Made by a program: the position numbers and the translations under genes | The notes under the pieces: model-generated | Databases searched by the model: none | What the model saw: the letters and a program-made list of their open reading frames with translations, nothing else | What the model was told of the DNA's origin: nothing | Assembly: GCA_001630475.1 (NCBI GenBank) | Contig: KV419463.1 | Coordinates: forward strand, 29,074-80,999 | Reading direction: 5' to 3' | DNA: 51,926 nt | From: Sistotremastrum niveocremeum HHB9708 | Taxonomy: Eukaryota > Basidiomycota > Agaricomycetes > Sistotremastrales > Sistotremastraceae | Shown: positions 21,850 to 32,662 of the stretch, piece by piece | How the letters are laid out: every line of letters starts with the position of its first letter | Numbering within the stretch: the first letter of the stretch is position 1

Positions 21850-22666
21850 TGGGTGACTTCCCGTAACTCGTTTAGAACAGAAAAAATCTAAATTTTGATC
21901 TAAAATGTTGGTCGGCCAGTTCTCGGCGAAAAAGCGTGACATTTTCAAACTCCGCCGATCATTCGATCGTACGAAACGCAGGTCTAAACCGCGATATCTA
22001 GGAGGTGGGTAGACCCCCCCAAACCAGATTCCAACTCGCGTTCTAAACGCCTGTTCAAGCTCCGTCAACCCAAGTTAGGGAAGAGCCACCGATCGCGAGT
22101 CATCTCGTGCCTTATCCCACCCTTCGGCATCTCCCGCCCTCCCTCAACCGATGTCGCTCGACGCTATCTACGCTACAAACCTCAGCTAATCTGCATTAGA
22201 ACTTCTTCTAAGACCTTTATAATCGCAACTGGACCCACCAAAATTCCCCAAATAATCAATTGGTTAGGTAATCTTGATTTGTGTTTAAAAAAAAAAAAAA
22301 AAAATCATTTTGGACGCGTCCGACCTGCTCAGCATCACCTCTCACCTCGCCATCTGACCTTACAGAAGGAACAAGAGCCTCGACGCATCCCAACAAATGT
22401 TGAGGTGCGACTGAAGGCGCTGTGCTGGTCAGGTAGTAATTAGGTTAGCGACGCGTTGGCTGGAATAGGAAGGCAGCGGAAGGGCGGGTCGTGGATGCCG
22501 AGATGCCGAGAGCTACGCGGTTCCGACAATGAATTTAGAAATCTCGGCGTTACGGTTTCACACTTGATCTAAACTGGGTCTAAATTTCAGGGAAAACGAG
22601 ATGTCACACTTTGTGATGCATGTCATTTAGATCAAAAGTTCTAAATTTCTTACGGGAAGTCACCCA
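21850..22666. mobile_element. MITE-like non-autonomous DNA element, 817 bp
   Basis: TGGGTGACTTCCCGTAA at 21850-21866 and its exact reverse complement at 22650-22666 form 17-bp perfect terminal inverted repeats. The similarity continues imperfectly inward: the left arm has CTAAATTTTGATCTAAAATG, the right arm on the opposite strand has AATTTAGAACTTTTGATC and ATCTAAATGACATG. The interior has no significant ORF and carries an 18-nt A tract (22287-22304). Size, terminal repeats and lack of coding capacity fit a MITE mobilised by a transposase elsewhere. A clear target-site duplication was not identified, so the superfamily is undetermined. Confidence 0.65.
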
Positions 22667-23368
22667 CTTTGATCAATGGGATATGCCCTGACTAATGATT
22701 GTGCTGTCTCTGGTCCCTACGATTATCGATATCCGAATTTTTCTCAGGGTAAACAGGGATCTCAGGGAATGAATCAGATATTTTGGTTTGCGGATACTGC
22801 CTTCCCCGCACTCTCATAATATTGGCCTTGCGTTGGTCCGGATCGCATGTGGCCCAATCGAGCTGAAGCCATCCAACGGTCTCCGCCTGCGTTAGTTAGG
22901 TCACCAGCTTGCTGACCCCTTCGAGTTCTCGTTGCCAATGGACAGCTACGTCAATGAGATCGACTCGTCGAGGAGCTCTAAACCTTCGTCACAGAATTGA
23001 GTGGAGTGCATTCGGCGAACCAGTTAAGGAGATCGTTGGTCCGAGATCTAGACCATCCGATCATACTGCGAGAGATTTTCTAAATCAAGCAAAACCGCCG
23101 AAGTCGTGTTATCTGCTCCGTCTCGACTACCAGGCACGCCATGCACCTGGAAGGGTTCGATCCGTATTGTCAGAGATCCCTGGACGCCGTCCCTCCGAGG
23201 ATCGCTTAACCAATATCAGTGGTTCTGGATTTACACGCTGGCTCGTCCCGATCCATCATATAACAAACTTGGCCAAGATGAACCGTCGCCTGATCCTCTG
23301 TTCCCCGAACTCGCGTCTGTCGACTCGCAGCAAGCCTCTGCGCGAGGCTGCTATCCACTCCCGAAGAC
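22667..23368. other. Intergenic, nothing recognised
   Basis: About 700 bp between the inverted-repeat element and the DUF6533 gene. Overlapping open frames at 22909-23480 in two phases do not resemble a known family and stop before or run through the next gene's first exon in another frame. Probably the upstream region of that gene. Confidence 0.4.
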
Positions 23369-24956
23369 ATGTCTTCGGTCTCAGCCTTTCTTGAGATCCT
23401 CGCGAACTCTATGCGAGATCTCTTTGGAACGCGATACTTGTCCGGTAAATTTTCGCTCCGAATATTGCTCGAGTGTATGATCTGATACATCCCCCTGTTG
23501 CCAACAGGCATAGGATTCGTTGTGCTTGCTTATGATCATTGTCTGTGCCTCAATGACGAGATCGTCCTTGTCTGGAAAGCAAAGAGCTCATTCGCTCGGA
23601 CTGCCTTCCTGTTCAACAAATATATTGTGGTGTTGAGCTCGGTCATCATCGCCTGGGGTACGCCTGTTCTGTTCATTCGCGTTCAATCCTGATTCATTCA
23701 ATTTCTGTCCCAGAGATCAATGGCTTCTCGGGTCCATGGGCAGGACAGGTACGTCTTAAAGCTTCATCGCCAATCGCCGTCACTCACTGTGCATCAGTTG
23801 TGAGGATAATGGAACACTTGTGTAATGATGTTCAACTGAATTTCTTGCAGCTGTCAGATCTGGATTCCGATCGCAGGCGTTCTGGGTATCATTTCACAAG
23901 CTCTTGCCAATCGTATGTCTTTGAAATGCTACCATACGTCGCCCGTTGATCTCATCATTTGCAGTCTTACTCCTCCTGCGTATCTATAGTCTTTGGGACC
24001 ATCGCAAGAAAGTGATGCTCGTCACACTGGCGGTCTACCTATCCTGCTTCCTTGTTTCTATCAGTTTCATTGGTATCACAATTCATCGTCTTCGGCGTAG
24101 GTTTTTTCTCCTGATTCTAAGGATTTTGTACCAACTGAAGTCATATAACAGCTGAGATGGTCTATTCTGGCGAGCCATTCCGCACGTGTGTTTTGTTGAA
24201 AAAAAGTTCTTCATTATCCGTGGCATGGGGTGTCCCGGTATGTCAACATCACCGCCCACTTCGGCCTCATTTAACTCCACCTTATCAGATTCTTTTTGAT
24301 GTATTTATGGTTTGTTCTACGGTGTTAAATGCATTCGACCGACCACGGGGCGTGGACACGAAATTGACCCGCTTGTTGCTTCGAGACGGTGTCCTGTATC
24401 ATGTGGTAAGCACCCACATCTATAACTTTGTGGATCTTATAGGCCTTATACCAACTTCTTACCAGACTTTTGTTTGTAAGTCAGGCTTCGGACTCCGATG
24501 TCGAGGCGGCTGAACCGATTACCATTATAGTCCTCCGACTATTTAATTTCTCGCTATCAATGACTTCTTCCGTTCGTTGTCTTTGTTTTGTTTTATTGAT
24601 ATATGACTTCTCACCTCTCTGTCAGTCATCAACTGTTCTTATGGGATCATAGTAAGATCTTCACTTTTCTCATCCATTTCGTTGTTCACTTAATTGACCG
24701 AAGCTTCGTCTGGGCTATGATCACCGCCACACTCAATCGTATGATCCTCACCTCACGCAACCGCGAAGAAAATGCAAGCATCGAAGATCTACTTTATCCG
24801 GAGGATGATGAAGGCGTCAGGTCGAACTCCACTAGCAAACGATATTCTTCGACATATCCTCTCAACGATCTGTCGTTGCAGGACTCGAGACTTGCGTCCC
24901 CCCGAGCTGAGAGTGCCCGGTCTTATTGGGACGAACTTCATGATTCCTCGCGTTAA
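23369..24956 (+). CDS. DUF6533-type multi-pass membrane protein, 323 aa
   Basis: Eleven exons: 23369-23444, 23508-23657, 23714-23748, 23858-23912, 23965-24087, 24152-24237, 24289-24405, 24466-24475, 24531-24571, 24626-24651 and 24704-24956, closing at 323 codons. The N-terminal pattern (GFVVLAYDHCLCLNDEIVLVWK) is the DUF6533 signature of a large Agaricomycete family of probably seven-TM proteins of unknown function. Further hydrophobic stretches include IVVLSSVIIAW, IWIPIAGVLGIISQALAN, VMLVTLAVYLSCFLVSISFI and ILFDVFMVCSTVL. A conserved-looking LLLLLRIYSLW links two of them. Exon 8 is only 10 nt (TFV plus one base) and is needed to keep the frame. The cytoplasmic tail is hydrophilic and Ser-rich. 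The acceptor of exon 4 (CTGTCAG) is the least certain border; the intron there is 109 nt. Confidence 0.82.
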
Positions 24957-26506
24957 ATATCTATTTTATTCGTCGCATTCGGCTTGCCAAGTGGCTTCTG
25001 GGTTGGCTGGTCCGAAGGTTGTAAGGAGGGTAGATAATATTTTTATTAATCACTAATTGAGAGATCCGCTTGACAAAGGCGATGTTGTACACATAGAATA
25101 GTGAGGAGGGAGCAATGAAGGTGGTTGTGCTGCATCAGAGCAGAAAGAACCTCGTATTCCGGAAATGCGATTCAACAGTGTACCCCGGAAAGTGAATTAC
25201 CTGCAGAATGTAATGGAGGTGACAAAAGCTTTCGGAATAGAATGATGCCGAAGACGAGGAAGGCGGATGTGATGGGGAGATAACTTGCGCTGCCAGTGCG
25301 ACTCCGGTCCTTAAACTATCATCCTTCAGTTCGGCGGTACGTGTTGCGTTGCTGACCGTTGCAAGGTGCATAGGAATGAAATCCCCGTTTGCTTGACCGC
25401 CCAACTGTATGGAATTTCAAGCATTCAGTACAGAACGGTATGATCCTTCGAATCCTTACTTGGGCGCATCAGGATCGTGTTTCAGGTGGCAAATCGGGAA
25501 TGGCGAGAGATGAATATTCCGGGCGATTTCGGCAAGTTCGCTGCAGAGAAGATTGATGGTCGAAATTTGGGCGTTGGCGTCGTATGCCCATTAAAGCGCT
25601 TTCACTTCGAAGGCTGCTAGCAGTACCAATAATATTTCAAGCCTGGGATCCCCCTGAGTCACGATGAAGATTGTAGAATCCCGGTCGACGCTGCGCTCGG
25701 GCACCGAAGTGGCTCACTGCTCACACCATGCTACGGTAGCGACCCTGTGCTGCCAGTAGACCATGCAGGAAGCCAGGTTTCGAATAATACCAGACCAGTT
25801 CAAGGCTGACTTCATTCTCGACCTCCACCTCAAGAATTGAACAACTCAAACGAGCTCGAAAACTCCCGATGACCCCAAGTACGAGGAACCGTCGTCCGGA
25901 CTTTCTGATCGCTCGAGCGTGAGTCGTGGTACAAAAGAAAGTAAAACTAATTATGCGAACCCCACGGGCGAGGGATGCCGACGGAGGCTAATGGCGGCGA
26001 GCGGTATATTTATGGCTTCTTGTTCCCACACTCCCCTGCAGCTGCTCCGCTAATGCCCACACATCGAAGTTCGTTGCATCATGTGAACAACCAGAAGTTC
26101 GCATTCCTAATGAAACCGACCCTCAGCCTCAAACTTCCTCTCATTGGTTCTTTGTTTCTAATGTCAACCTGTCTGACAAGCTTCGTTTCGTATCCCCAGC
26201 GGTTCGAGCGAAGAGTGTTTTGTTTTGTTTATGGCCCTGGGATTAGACTTGAAGAAGACAAGAAAAGAATGCTACATAATGATCGCCCCAGTCGTCTCTG
26301 TGGGGCATGCGCTCCCGCACACTAAAAGTAGCCGTGTGCTCGGATCAAATTACTCAACAGCCATGAGAGCGGGGCAGCATCGGTGAGAACATATATGAAC
26401 CAGAATGACTGAGCACAGTTCCCCCTTTCTTCGCCTGCCCGCACTCCACCCTTTGAAAAGGTAGACGTCGCCCTGTTGTGCACGCTCAGCTCTCACTGCG
26501 CCCAGC
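24957..26506. other. Intergenic, nothing recognised
   Basis: About 1.55 kb. Open frames at 25135-25404 (minus) and 25975-26325 (plus) show no family features. A TATA-like TATATTTA near 26004 is too far from the transporter start to be assigned. No RNA gene or repeat was identified. Confidence 0.4.
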
Positions 26507-27957
26507 ATGTCTACCCTTACGCCTGCCGAAGTCGCCGTTGTCATGGTCGAGACAGCCGTGGTGAAGCATAACACGCGTCCAGACAAAGTATTCGCAAAAG
26601 CCGTGAGTGAAAGAGCCGACATGGATGAGAGTAGCATTTGAAACATGGACTTTTCTAGTTTATTGCAGGGATTTTCTTGTCGTTTGGTGGCTTGCTGTCT
26701 CAAGTCCTTTCCGCGGGTTCTCCGGGCTTGACGGCATCCAACCCTGGAATGGTCAAGATCCTGAGCGGCTTTGTCTTCCCAGTCGGGCTCGTGATGTATG
26801 TGATTTTTTTCCCCTTTGTTGGATCCCAAATTAACCTTCTCTTTAGGATTGTCCTTCAGGGTCAAGAACTGCTTACGAGCAATATGATGGTTTGTGTCGC
26901 CAAACGGAGGAAGATGCCTTGGGCTGAATCCAGAGTAGACTTTCCCTATGGCATGGATCAAACGCCGAATCCCATGGTGGTCAACGCCGGCCAATTGGCT
27001 CATCGGTACGCACAGGATTGTGTTTGGCACTGAACTTCCGAGTCAATGTCTCCAACAGTTTTCTTCGGAAACTTGGTCGGCAGCTTGTTCTTTGATGCGA
27101 TCCTTGTAAAATGTAAGCACATCGTTCGCGCTATTTCGCAATTAATCTCATCTTTATTTTCCTCAGACACCGCCGTCGTATCCACCGATCCCTATTTGAC
27201 GGGTATCAGAGAGGCAGCCATGTACGTAGCAACTGCACAGATTTGAGTGACTCGAAATTGAGCGTACGATAGTAAGAAGGCCATTACACCGGAGTGGCAT
27301 CAAGTTTTCCTCCGAGGAATTGGATGTAACTTCCTCGTCTGTATCGCTGTCTGGGTAAGTCAATAGTAGTCTAATCAAAGCCATACGTGCTAACAGACCT
27401 CTTATTATATAGCAAGCTGCGGCAGCGCGAGAAGTATATTCCAAAGTAATTGCTATCTGGATTCCGATCTGGGTACGCAGCTGTTTGCCTGCTGATATCA
27501 GAGCCTGCCCTGATCCAACCTAGATCTTCGTCGCATGCTCTTATGACCACGGTATGTCAACTATCGTTTGATAATGAACAATCACTCATCATGTTGGTAT
27601 AGTTGTCGCTAATATGTTCTTGGTGCCAATGGGAATTCTTCTCGACGCTCACGAAGGGCTGACGACCGCTTCATATATCCGAAAGTCAGTACCGAAATTG
27701 AGATCACTCACACGATTTTACTCATAATCTCTCCGAATAGGTCGTTAATTGCCGCTTTCATCGGAAACGCAGTGGGAGCTCTTCTCGTCGCTCTGCCATT
27801 CACTTGGTTCTACCTCGGCGATTACAGAGCAGGGGGTATGGAAGATATGGAAGAAGGAGAAGCTATCGCAGGTAGAGATGCTGCGCAGCCTAGGAACGAC
27901 CTCGTGACGATGGATGGGAGCAAGGGCTCGAGTATAAACAACCAGAAACGCGATTAG
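26507..27957 (+). CDS. Formate/nitrite transporter (FNT family), 306 aa
   Basis: Eleven exons: 26507-26602, 26659-26795, 26847-26889, 26939-27005, 27059-27112, 27167-27221, 27273-27354, 27413-27472, 27524-27551, 27603-27684 and 27741-27957 (306 codons). FNT channels are pentameric membrane proteins that move formate, nitrite or other small monocarboxylates. Family motifs in order: FIAGIFLSFGGLLS, the QGQELLTSNMM loop (82-92), TFPMAWIKRRIPWW, NWLIVFFGNLVGSLFF, TPEWHQVFLRGIGCNFLVC, and YDHVVANMF with the central pore histidine H207. Six hydrophobic helices can be placed. The cytoplasmic tail is acidic (GGMEDMEEGEAIAG). Fungal members usually sit in the plasma membrane; whether this one carries formate, nitrite or acetate cannot be told from sequence. 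Confidence 0.93.
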
Positions 27958-28503
27958 TTTCCCAGCAGCGTCGTCACTTGATCTCCTCACGTTACTTTGT
28001 AAATTAAGATACCATCTTGTACGATATGCGAGATCGAATTTGGGCGATAGCTGGCTATAAATCGGCAGCGGGCATAAAGTGCCTGTGATAAGCCAGCGGG
28101 ATTCTCTTAAACGTGGAAACATCGAACGTGCTGGTTTGACTATCGCAGAAGTGGCTCTATGATTAAATTTCAAGCAGTAAAATCTACATACTAGATGGGA
28201 TTTTTATGACCAGCCACATATTATGGAGTTTAAGGCGTCCTCAGATGACTCGATGACCGGGAGGTCGAGGTCTGAAGATTTGCCACTCACTTTCAGGCTC
28301 CGCCAGATCCGATCTTTGCCGCAGCAATGGAGGATGTACGTGCCTGAGATAAGTATATCAGTCCTGTGGAACTTCGAAGCGGAGATCTGAGGAAGCCAGG
28401 AACGTATCTCCGGCAGTGTTTATATATAAATCTTCCCCAAAAAGTGACCTACAAAGGCAGAGTATCAAACACAGGAGTTAGCGCTACATTGTTGAAGGGT
28501 GCC
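27958..28503. other. Intergenic, promoter of the first small secreted protein
   Basis: About 550 bp. TATATATAAA at 28421-28430 lies 74 bp before the next ATG and is a good TATA box for it. The minus-strand open frame at 27745-28173 is an overlap with the transporter gene and has no family features. Confidence 0.5.
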
Positions 28504-28825
28504 ATGAGGCTTCTTGTTGTCTGCGTGCTGTTCTCTGCACTTGCAATGCCTCTCTTTAGTCAGACATGTGACGGCGATTCAGGAGATCCGCTTGTACGGG
28601 TATGTCGCAGATGCTTTACTTGCTGTCAGTGATGATGCGCCAAGTGACGCATACTTCTCATTATCCGTACCAGTGTCGCCAATTTTGCGTTGCGTGTTGC
28701 GATTCGATGCCTGACGATCCTCGATGCGAAGATGGTCCCAAAGCGTGTATTCTAGATTGCTGTCAGTGTTTCTTCGAATCGGAAGGGAGCTGTCTATTCC
28801 GTACTGACTGGTCGATCCTACAGAG
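28504..28825 (+). CDS. Small secreted eight-cysteine protein, copy A, 61 aa
   Basis: Exons 28504-28599, 28674-28761 and 28824-28825. Signal peptide of about 20 residues (MRLLVVCVLFSALAMPLFSQ), then CDGDSGDP and the core CRQFCVACCD...RC...AC..DC with spacing C-x3-C-x2-CC-x8-C-x6-C-x3-C. With the first Cys this makes eight cysteines, enough for four disulfides, in a mature protein of about 41 residues. Exon 2 is 88 nt, as in copies B-D. In the other copies the third exon adds three residues after the last Cys; here the codon split by intron 2 is TAG, so the protein ends at DC, while an in-frame TGA sits at the old stop position three codons later (28831-28833). If intron 2 were retained, an open frame would run to 28871. 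Secreted and effector-like; function unknown. Confidence 0.75.
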
Positions 28826-29404
28826 GAGGCGTGAGTTACAGATAGGTCTCGAGGAGGCAAGCTCAAGTTAGGAAGGAAGGAACGTCACAGAATGTCTCAA
28901 TATCCCCTCTGTAATCCTCCTGCCAAAACAAAAATCCTTTGCCGAAAGCCTCTCGGGACGCGAGAAATCTTGAGCTCTCAGAACATGGCCGGAAAAATGA
29001 TAGGCTCAGGAGACATAAAGCAAAATCCGTGTTGCCAACGTTGCGAGTGAGAAAATTTGGTTTTGTGCAGCCTCCAAAGTGTCTCCGTCAAGTGAAGCGT
29101 GCCTTAAACGACATTAAGAAGATGGAGTATTCTGAGAAAATGGCATCGGCATTGATGCTGTGAGATTCGAGATTATGTAAATGTATTCGACGTAAACTCC
29201 AGGTCTTTGGATTTCCCTCACTATGAGACATGGTGAGACATGGGCTCTGTCGGCAGGACTTCGCAGGAGACGGGCCCAGTGGTGGACAGGCGTCGACCGG
29301 GAGCATATGATTAGATGTCCTTCAGGAAAATGATATATATGGAGCTTCTCGTTACTCGTTAGCCCTGCTAATCACTGGTACGCTCTCAGAGGCCTAGGGG
29401 AAGC
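28826..29404. other. Spacer between copies A and B
   Basis: About 580 bp without a supported gene. TGATATATAT at 29331-29340 is a TATA-like element 65 bp before copy B. The plus-strand frame 28939-29163 shows no signal peptide or family signature. Confidence 0.45.
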
Positions 29405-29739
29405 ATGAAACTCCATTTCGTCTGTATCTTCCTTGCCGCTCTTGCAAGATCCACTCTTGAGCAGTCATGTGACGGAGATGCCGGTGATCCAATCGTATCG
29501 GTATGTTACCAACGCTCCACCTCCGGCGGGTTCCTTGTCACAGGAAAATTCTGATCATGTGCACGGTCGACACCAGTGTCGCGAATTTTGTGCAGAATGT
29601 TGTGCAGCGAATCCTAGCGATCCTCATTGTGATGGGGGTGTCAAGTTTTGTATCGAGGATTGCTGTAAGTCTCGCCTTGGTTGGGAGATATTTTGTCGAA
29701 CCTACTAAACAATGATGCATGATCACAGGGGATCTATGA
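29405..29739 (+). CDS. Small secreted eight-cysteine protein, copy B, 64 aa
   Basis: Exons 29405-29500, 29577-29664 and 29729-29739. Signal peptide of about 20 residues (MKLHFVCIFLAALARS...), then SCDGDAGDP and CREFCAECCAANPSDPHC..GVKFCIEDC, followed by WDL and stop. Cysteine spacing is identical to the other copies. Exon 1 is 96 nt as in copy A, exon 2 is 88 nt, and exon 3 contributes 11 nt. Intron 1 is 76 nt and intron 2 is 64 nt. Copy A and copy B share exon-1 length and the CDGD.GDP motif and are the closest pair; C and D share CDGNAGTPGPQ. Without splicing, a longer frame ends at 29708. Function unknown; the acidic, compact, disulfide-rich form fits apoplastic effectors, defence peptides or developmental signals. 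Confidence 0.78.
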
Positions 29740-30850
29740 GTGTGTGATGGGACTATAATTGTCGTAAGAAATCACGCAGGATCTCTTCCGAAGAAGTAGT
29801 GGTGCCCTAAGATGAATTGAAGAAACTCAAGATCAACTGTTCTGGCGCGAGAGAAAGGACTGGCTCAAACACCATGAGGCGTGATCCACCTCCTGCATAT
29901 TATCTTCGGCTTGAGCCATTCCTCGGTCAGATTCCCGAATTGGATTCACAGCGTTCGATGTGCCTGTCAGGCTAGTACACCGTTCGCGCGTCTGTTTTTC
30001 GAGTTCTCAAGCGATGTTTCGGCGGGTCAAGAACTGCCATCCGACTTATCGACAGGGCCAGAAGGAGGAATTTGTGTAGAGGGAACGCGATCGGTAGATC
30101 GGCCCTCAAAAATCTCTGGGATCGTATGCTGATAAAAGCTGAAGTAGTCTGGCCCTCGCGCTGTCTTCCGGTCCAGAACAACTGTGATGCCGCACTCCTC
30201 GAAGTATCAAGTAGCACAGCAATCGTGAATCCGTCGTTGCACCAGATCAAGAAATATTCGCAGTAAGAACGGAAGCAATAAAGATAACTCGGATGATAAT
30301 CCGCGAAACTCTGTCGATGAGAGGTCAGTGAAGATAAGAAACAAACACACGTGCGTGATTAAGCGCTCATCTCGGTAGTTATATCTAAGCGAGGTGGTGA
30401 AATTGTCGAGCTAAAGAAAGTGAGCAGCTGCGTCAGTCTTCAAACCTTTAGAGCATGAGGCGTTGAGGTCTTTGATACATGCTTTAGTGCATTGGTATTA
30501 AAGCTTCAGATGACCGCGAAGACAATTAAGGTATGCGCATTATCGGGACGCACGAAGAGAAGAATTTAGGGGTCCCTTGCAAGGACACGACGGATTCAGA
30601 CCCATACAATCGTTTTCAAGGAGCGGTAGAGATTAGGCGGCACTTCAACAGAACACTCATTTAGCCTAATTGGGTAATAACATGAATTCTCAAGGCCACA
30701 TTAATCGCCGCTGGGGAAAGCCAAGCCTCTGTTCTGTGAATGTTCATTATCAATCGAATGACGCAGTGAGATTAATGGACCAAGAATCAAGTGATTCTGA
30801 AAGAAATTTCAATGATAAAAGGTCTGCCAACTGGCCATACGTACCTATCA
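29740..30850. other. Spacer between copies B and C, nothing recognised
   Basis: About 1.1 kb, the largest gap in the array and long enough for a lost copy. I looked for the CDG motif, the 88-nt exon and the double-Cys motif and found no convincing remnant. GATAAAA at 30814-30820 is a weak TATA-like element 31 bp before copy C. Confidence 0.45.
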
Positions 30851-31157
30851 ATGAAATTCTTCATACTTTACTCACTTGCTTTCGCCACACTCATCGGGTT
30901 GGCTCAAAGCCAAGTGTGTGATGGTAATGCTGGCACTCCGGGCCCCCAAGTACGTCCGATTGACTATATCCATCAAAGTATATCTAAGTATCATATTTGA
31001 AGTGCGCGAAATTTTGTTCGCAGTGCTGTGCAGAACATCCCTCTGATCCTCATTGCGCCGATGGAGGAGCAACGTGTAGGGCAGACTGCTGTAAGACAGA
31101 TTCTTTCGGCAAGAATTTGCGTACCGGGCTGATAGATATATGGTAGCGGATCTCTAG
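30851..31157 (+). CDS. Small secreted eight-cysteine protein, copy C, 65 aa
   Basis: Exons 30851-30949, 31003-31090 and 31147-31157. Signal peptide of about 21 residues (MKFFILYSLAFATLIGLAQS), then QVCDGNAGTPGPQ and CAKFCSQCCAEHPSDPHC..GGATCRADC, followed by SDL and stop. Exon 2 is again 88 nt and exon 3 contributes 11 nt. Intron 1 (30950-31002, 53 nt) ends in AAG rather than CAG/TAG. Upstream in-frame ATGs (30791 onward) would only lengthen the N-terminus with non-hydrophobic sequence, so the ATG directly before the hydrophobic stretch is chosen. It shares CDGNAGTPGPQ with copy D. Function unknown. Confidence 0.78.
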
Positions 31158-31676
31158 AGTGGTATGGGCAAGTATACAAATCTATGAACGAGATCACTCA
31201 CCTCGTGCGCTAATTTGAGCGGGGACAGCGAAATTCCCTGATTGGTTGAGCCGGAAAGGCCTCTGCTTGAGAGCTTTAATTAGTTTACTACATACTGGGC
31301 ATTTTGCGAATAGGCAGCCGTTCCCAAGGGCTGATCACTACAACGCAGTGGAAGCACGTTCTGGAGCGAATGTCTCCCTAAATCGAGTGTATGCGATTCT
31401 GAATCATGAGTTATGGAAGCGGGGTGATTATCACGAAGGGTACGCACTGGATTGCAGCCTGAGAGAATCCGAGCCGAGCCATGAGAGTCAATCAGGGTCA
31501 TTATGCAAAAGAAGGGCCCTTAACGCACAGCTACAGGCGAACCCTCTGTAACGCCATGTGAGAAGACTGAGTAGTATGCGAAGGGATCAGAGTTTGATCT
31601 CAACAAGAGCATAAAGCTTCGAAGGAAGTCTCGATAGGCGTCATACACGGGGATTGATAACACGCCAACAGATATC
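31158..31676. other. Spacer between copies C and D
   Basis: About 520 bp. The plus-strand frame 31246-31551 has no signal peptide or recognisable domain and is considered chance. ATAAAG at 31611-31616 is a TATA-like element 66 bp before copy D. Confidence 0.4.
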
Positions 31677-32002
31677 ATGAAGTTCATTGCCATTTTCCTC
31701 TTCTCGCTCGTCGCGATCGTAGGAGCTGTTCACGGTCAGATAATATGTGACGGCAACGCGGGAACGCCTGGGCCTCAGGTTCGTCTTGATTGCACTGCTA
31801 GTTCTCTCCTGCTTTGACGATATGACAATGCTCTGTCGCCGTAGTGTGCAGCATTCTGTTCAATGTGTTGTGCCGAAAATCCTACTGATTCCCATTGCGC
31901 GAACGGCGGCAAATTATGCAGATTGGATTGCTGTGAGTCGAATTTGTAGCATGGACATAATGTCGACAGCGTTCTCATTGGCGTATACCAGCGGATATGT
32001 GA
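31677..32002 (+). CDS. Small secreted eight-cysteine protein, copy D, 66 aa
   Basis: Exons 31677-31778, 31845-31932 and 31992-32002. Signal peptide of about 21 residues (MKFIAIFLFSLVAIVGAVHG), then IICDGNAGTPGPQ and CAAFCSMCCAENPTDSHC..GGKLCRLDC, followed by SDM and stop. The cysteine frame and the 88-nt second exon match copies A-C. Intron 1 is 66 nt and intron 2 is 59 nt. Of the variable positions, most differences between copies fall between the cysteines, while CDG, G.P, FC..CC, D.(H/R)C and DC are kept, which argues for selection on the fold. Last member of the array. Function unknown. Confidence 0.78.
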
Positions 32003-32662
32003 TGGTAGAGGACAGGCCGCCAGCTCAGAGTCGGAGAATTCGTACTTTTTGATGGAGTGAAACGACAGTGCCACGATATACTAGTACTAGTAGTGATTCG
32101 TTTATGTCAGCATTATCGTGAACAGTCTCGAAAGCAGCTTCGACTGACGAAGATATTCTGGCAGAGACTCATCAAATATGTGAGCTAGGTCAACGGTTGC
32201 CAGTGTTTTCATGCACTTGCTGATTACGTAACGACATGCTCTCCGCGACTCTAAAGTCATTTCATTTTCGATCTTTCGAACTACATCAGCTGCACCTACT
32301 GTGAGCTGAAATATCGTTGCGATATCTTCATTCATTGTCATCGATATCGTTACTGCGTTTGGCTTGTGCACCCAGCCAAAGAACTTTCGACATCAAGAGG
32401 CTCATTTCTTAGCTTCTTGGTGGTGATGCCACCGACATTCAGGCAGTCATCTGATGGTTGAGCTGAGACAATTAGGACAACAGTATACCTGTACGTCTTT
32501 TTGAAGCTTTCGTTATCATACTTAGAGACTCAGTGACATCTGCGCAGGCCAAGGTTCAACCATCTCGATAGTTCATGCACCGAGCGCTCGAATTGTCTGA
32601 TCAGCCGATGAGTCGGAAATGAACTATGAAAGTGGATGCATTAGCAAGCCAACTCTGTAAAC
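32003..32662. other. Intergenic, nothing certain
   Basis: About 660 bp. An 89-codon ATG-initiated frame on the minus strand (32102-32371) has protein-like composition but no recognisable family and no supporting gene structure. The promoter of the DUF6535 gene should lie here. Confidence 0.35.

Noticed and set aside
28602-28871. Longer reading frame through intron 2 of secreted copy A
   Set aside because: The three other copies show a conserved intron at the same codon; the longer frame is intron read-through.
32102-32371. An 89-codon minus-strand ORF with protein-like composition
   Set aside because: No homology clue, no signal or membrane segment and no supporting promoter or introns; left as a possibility only.
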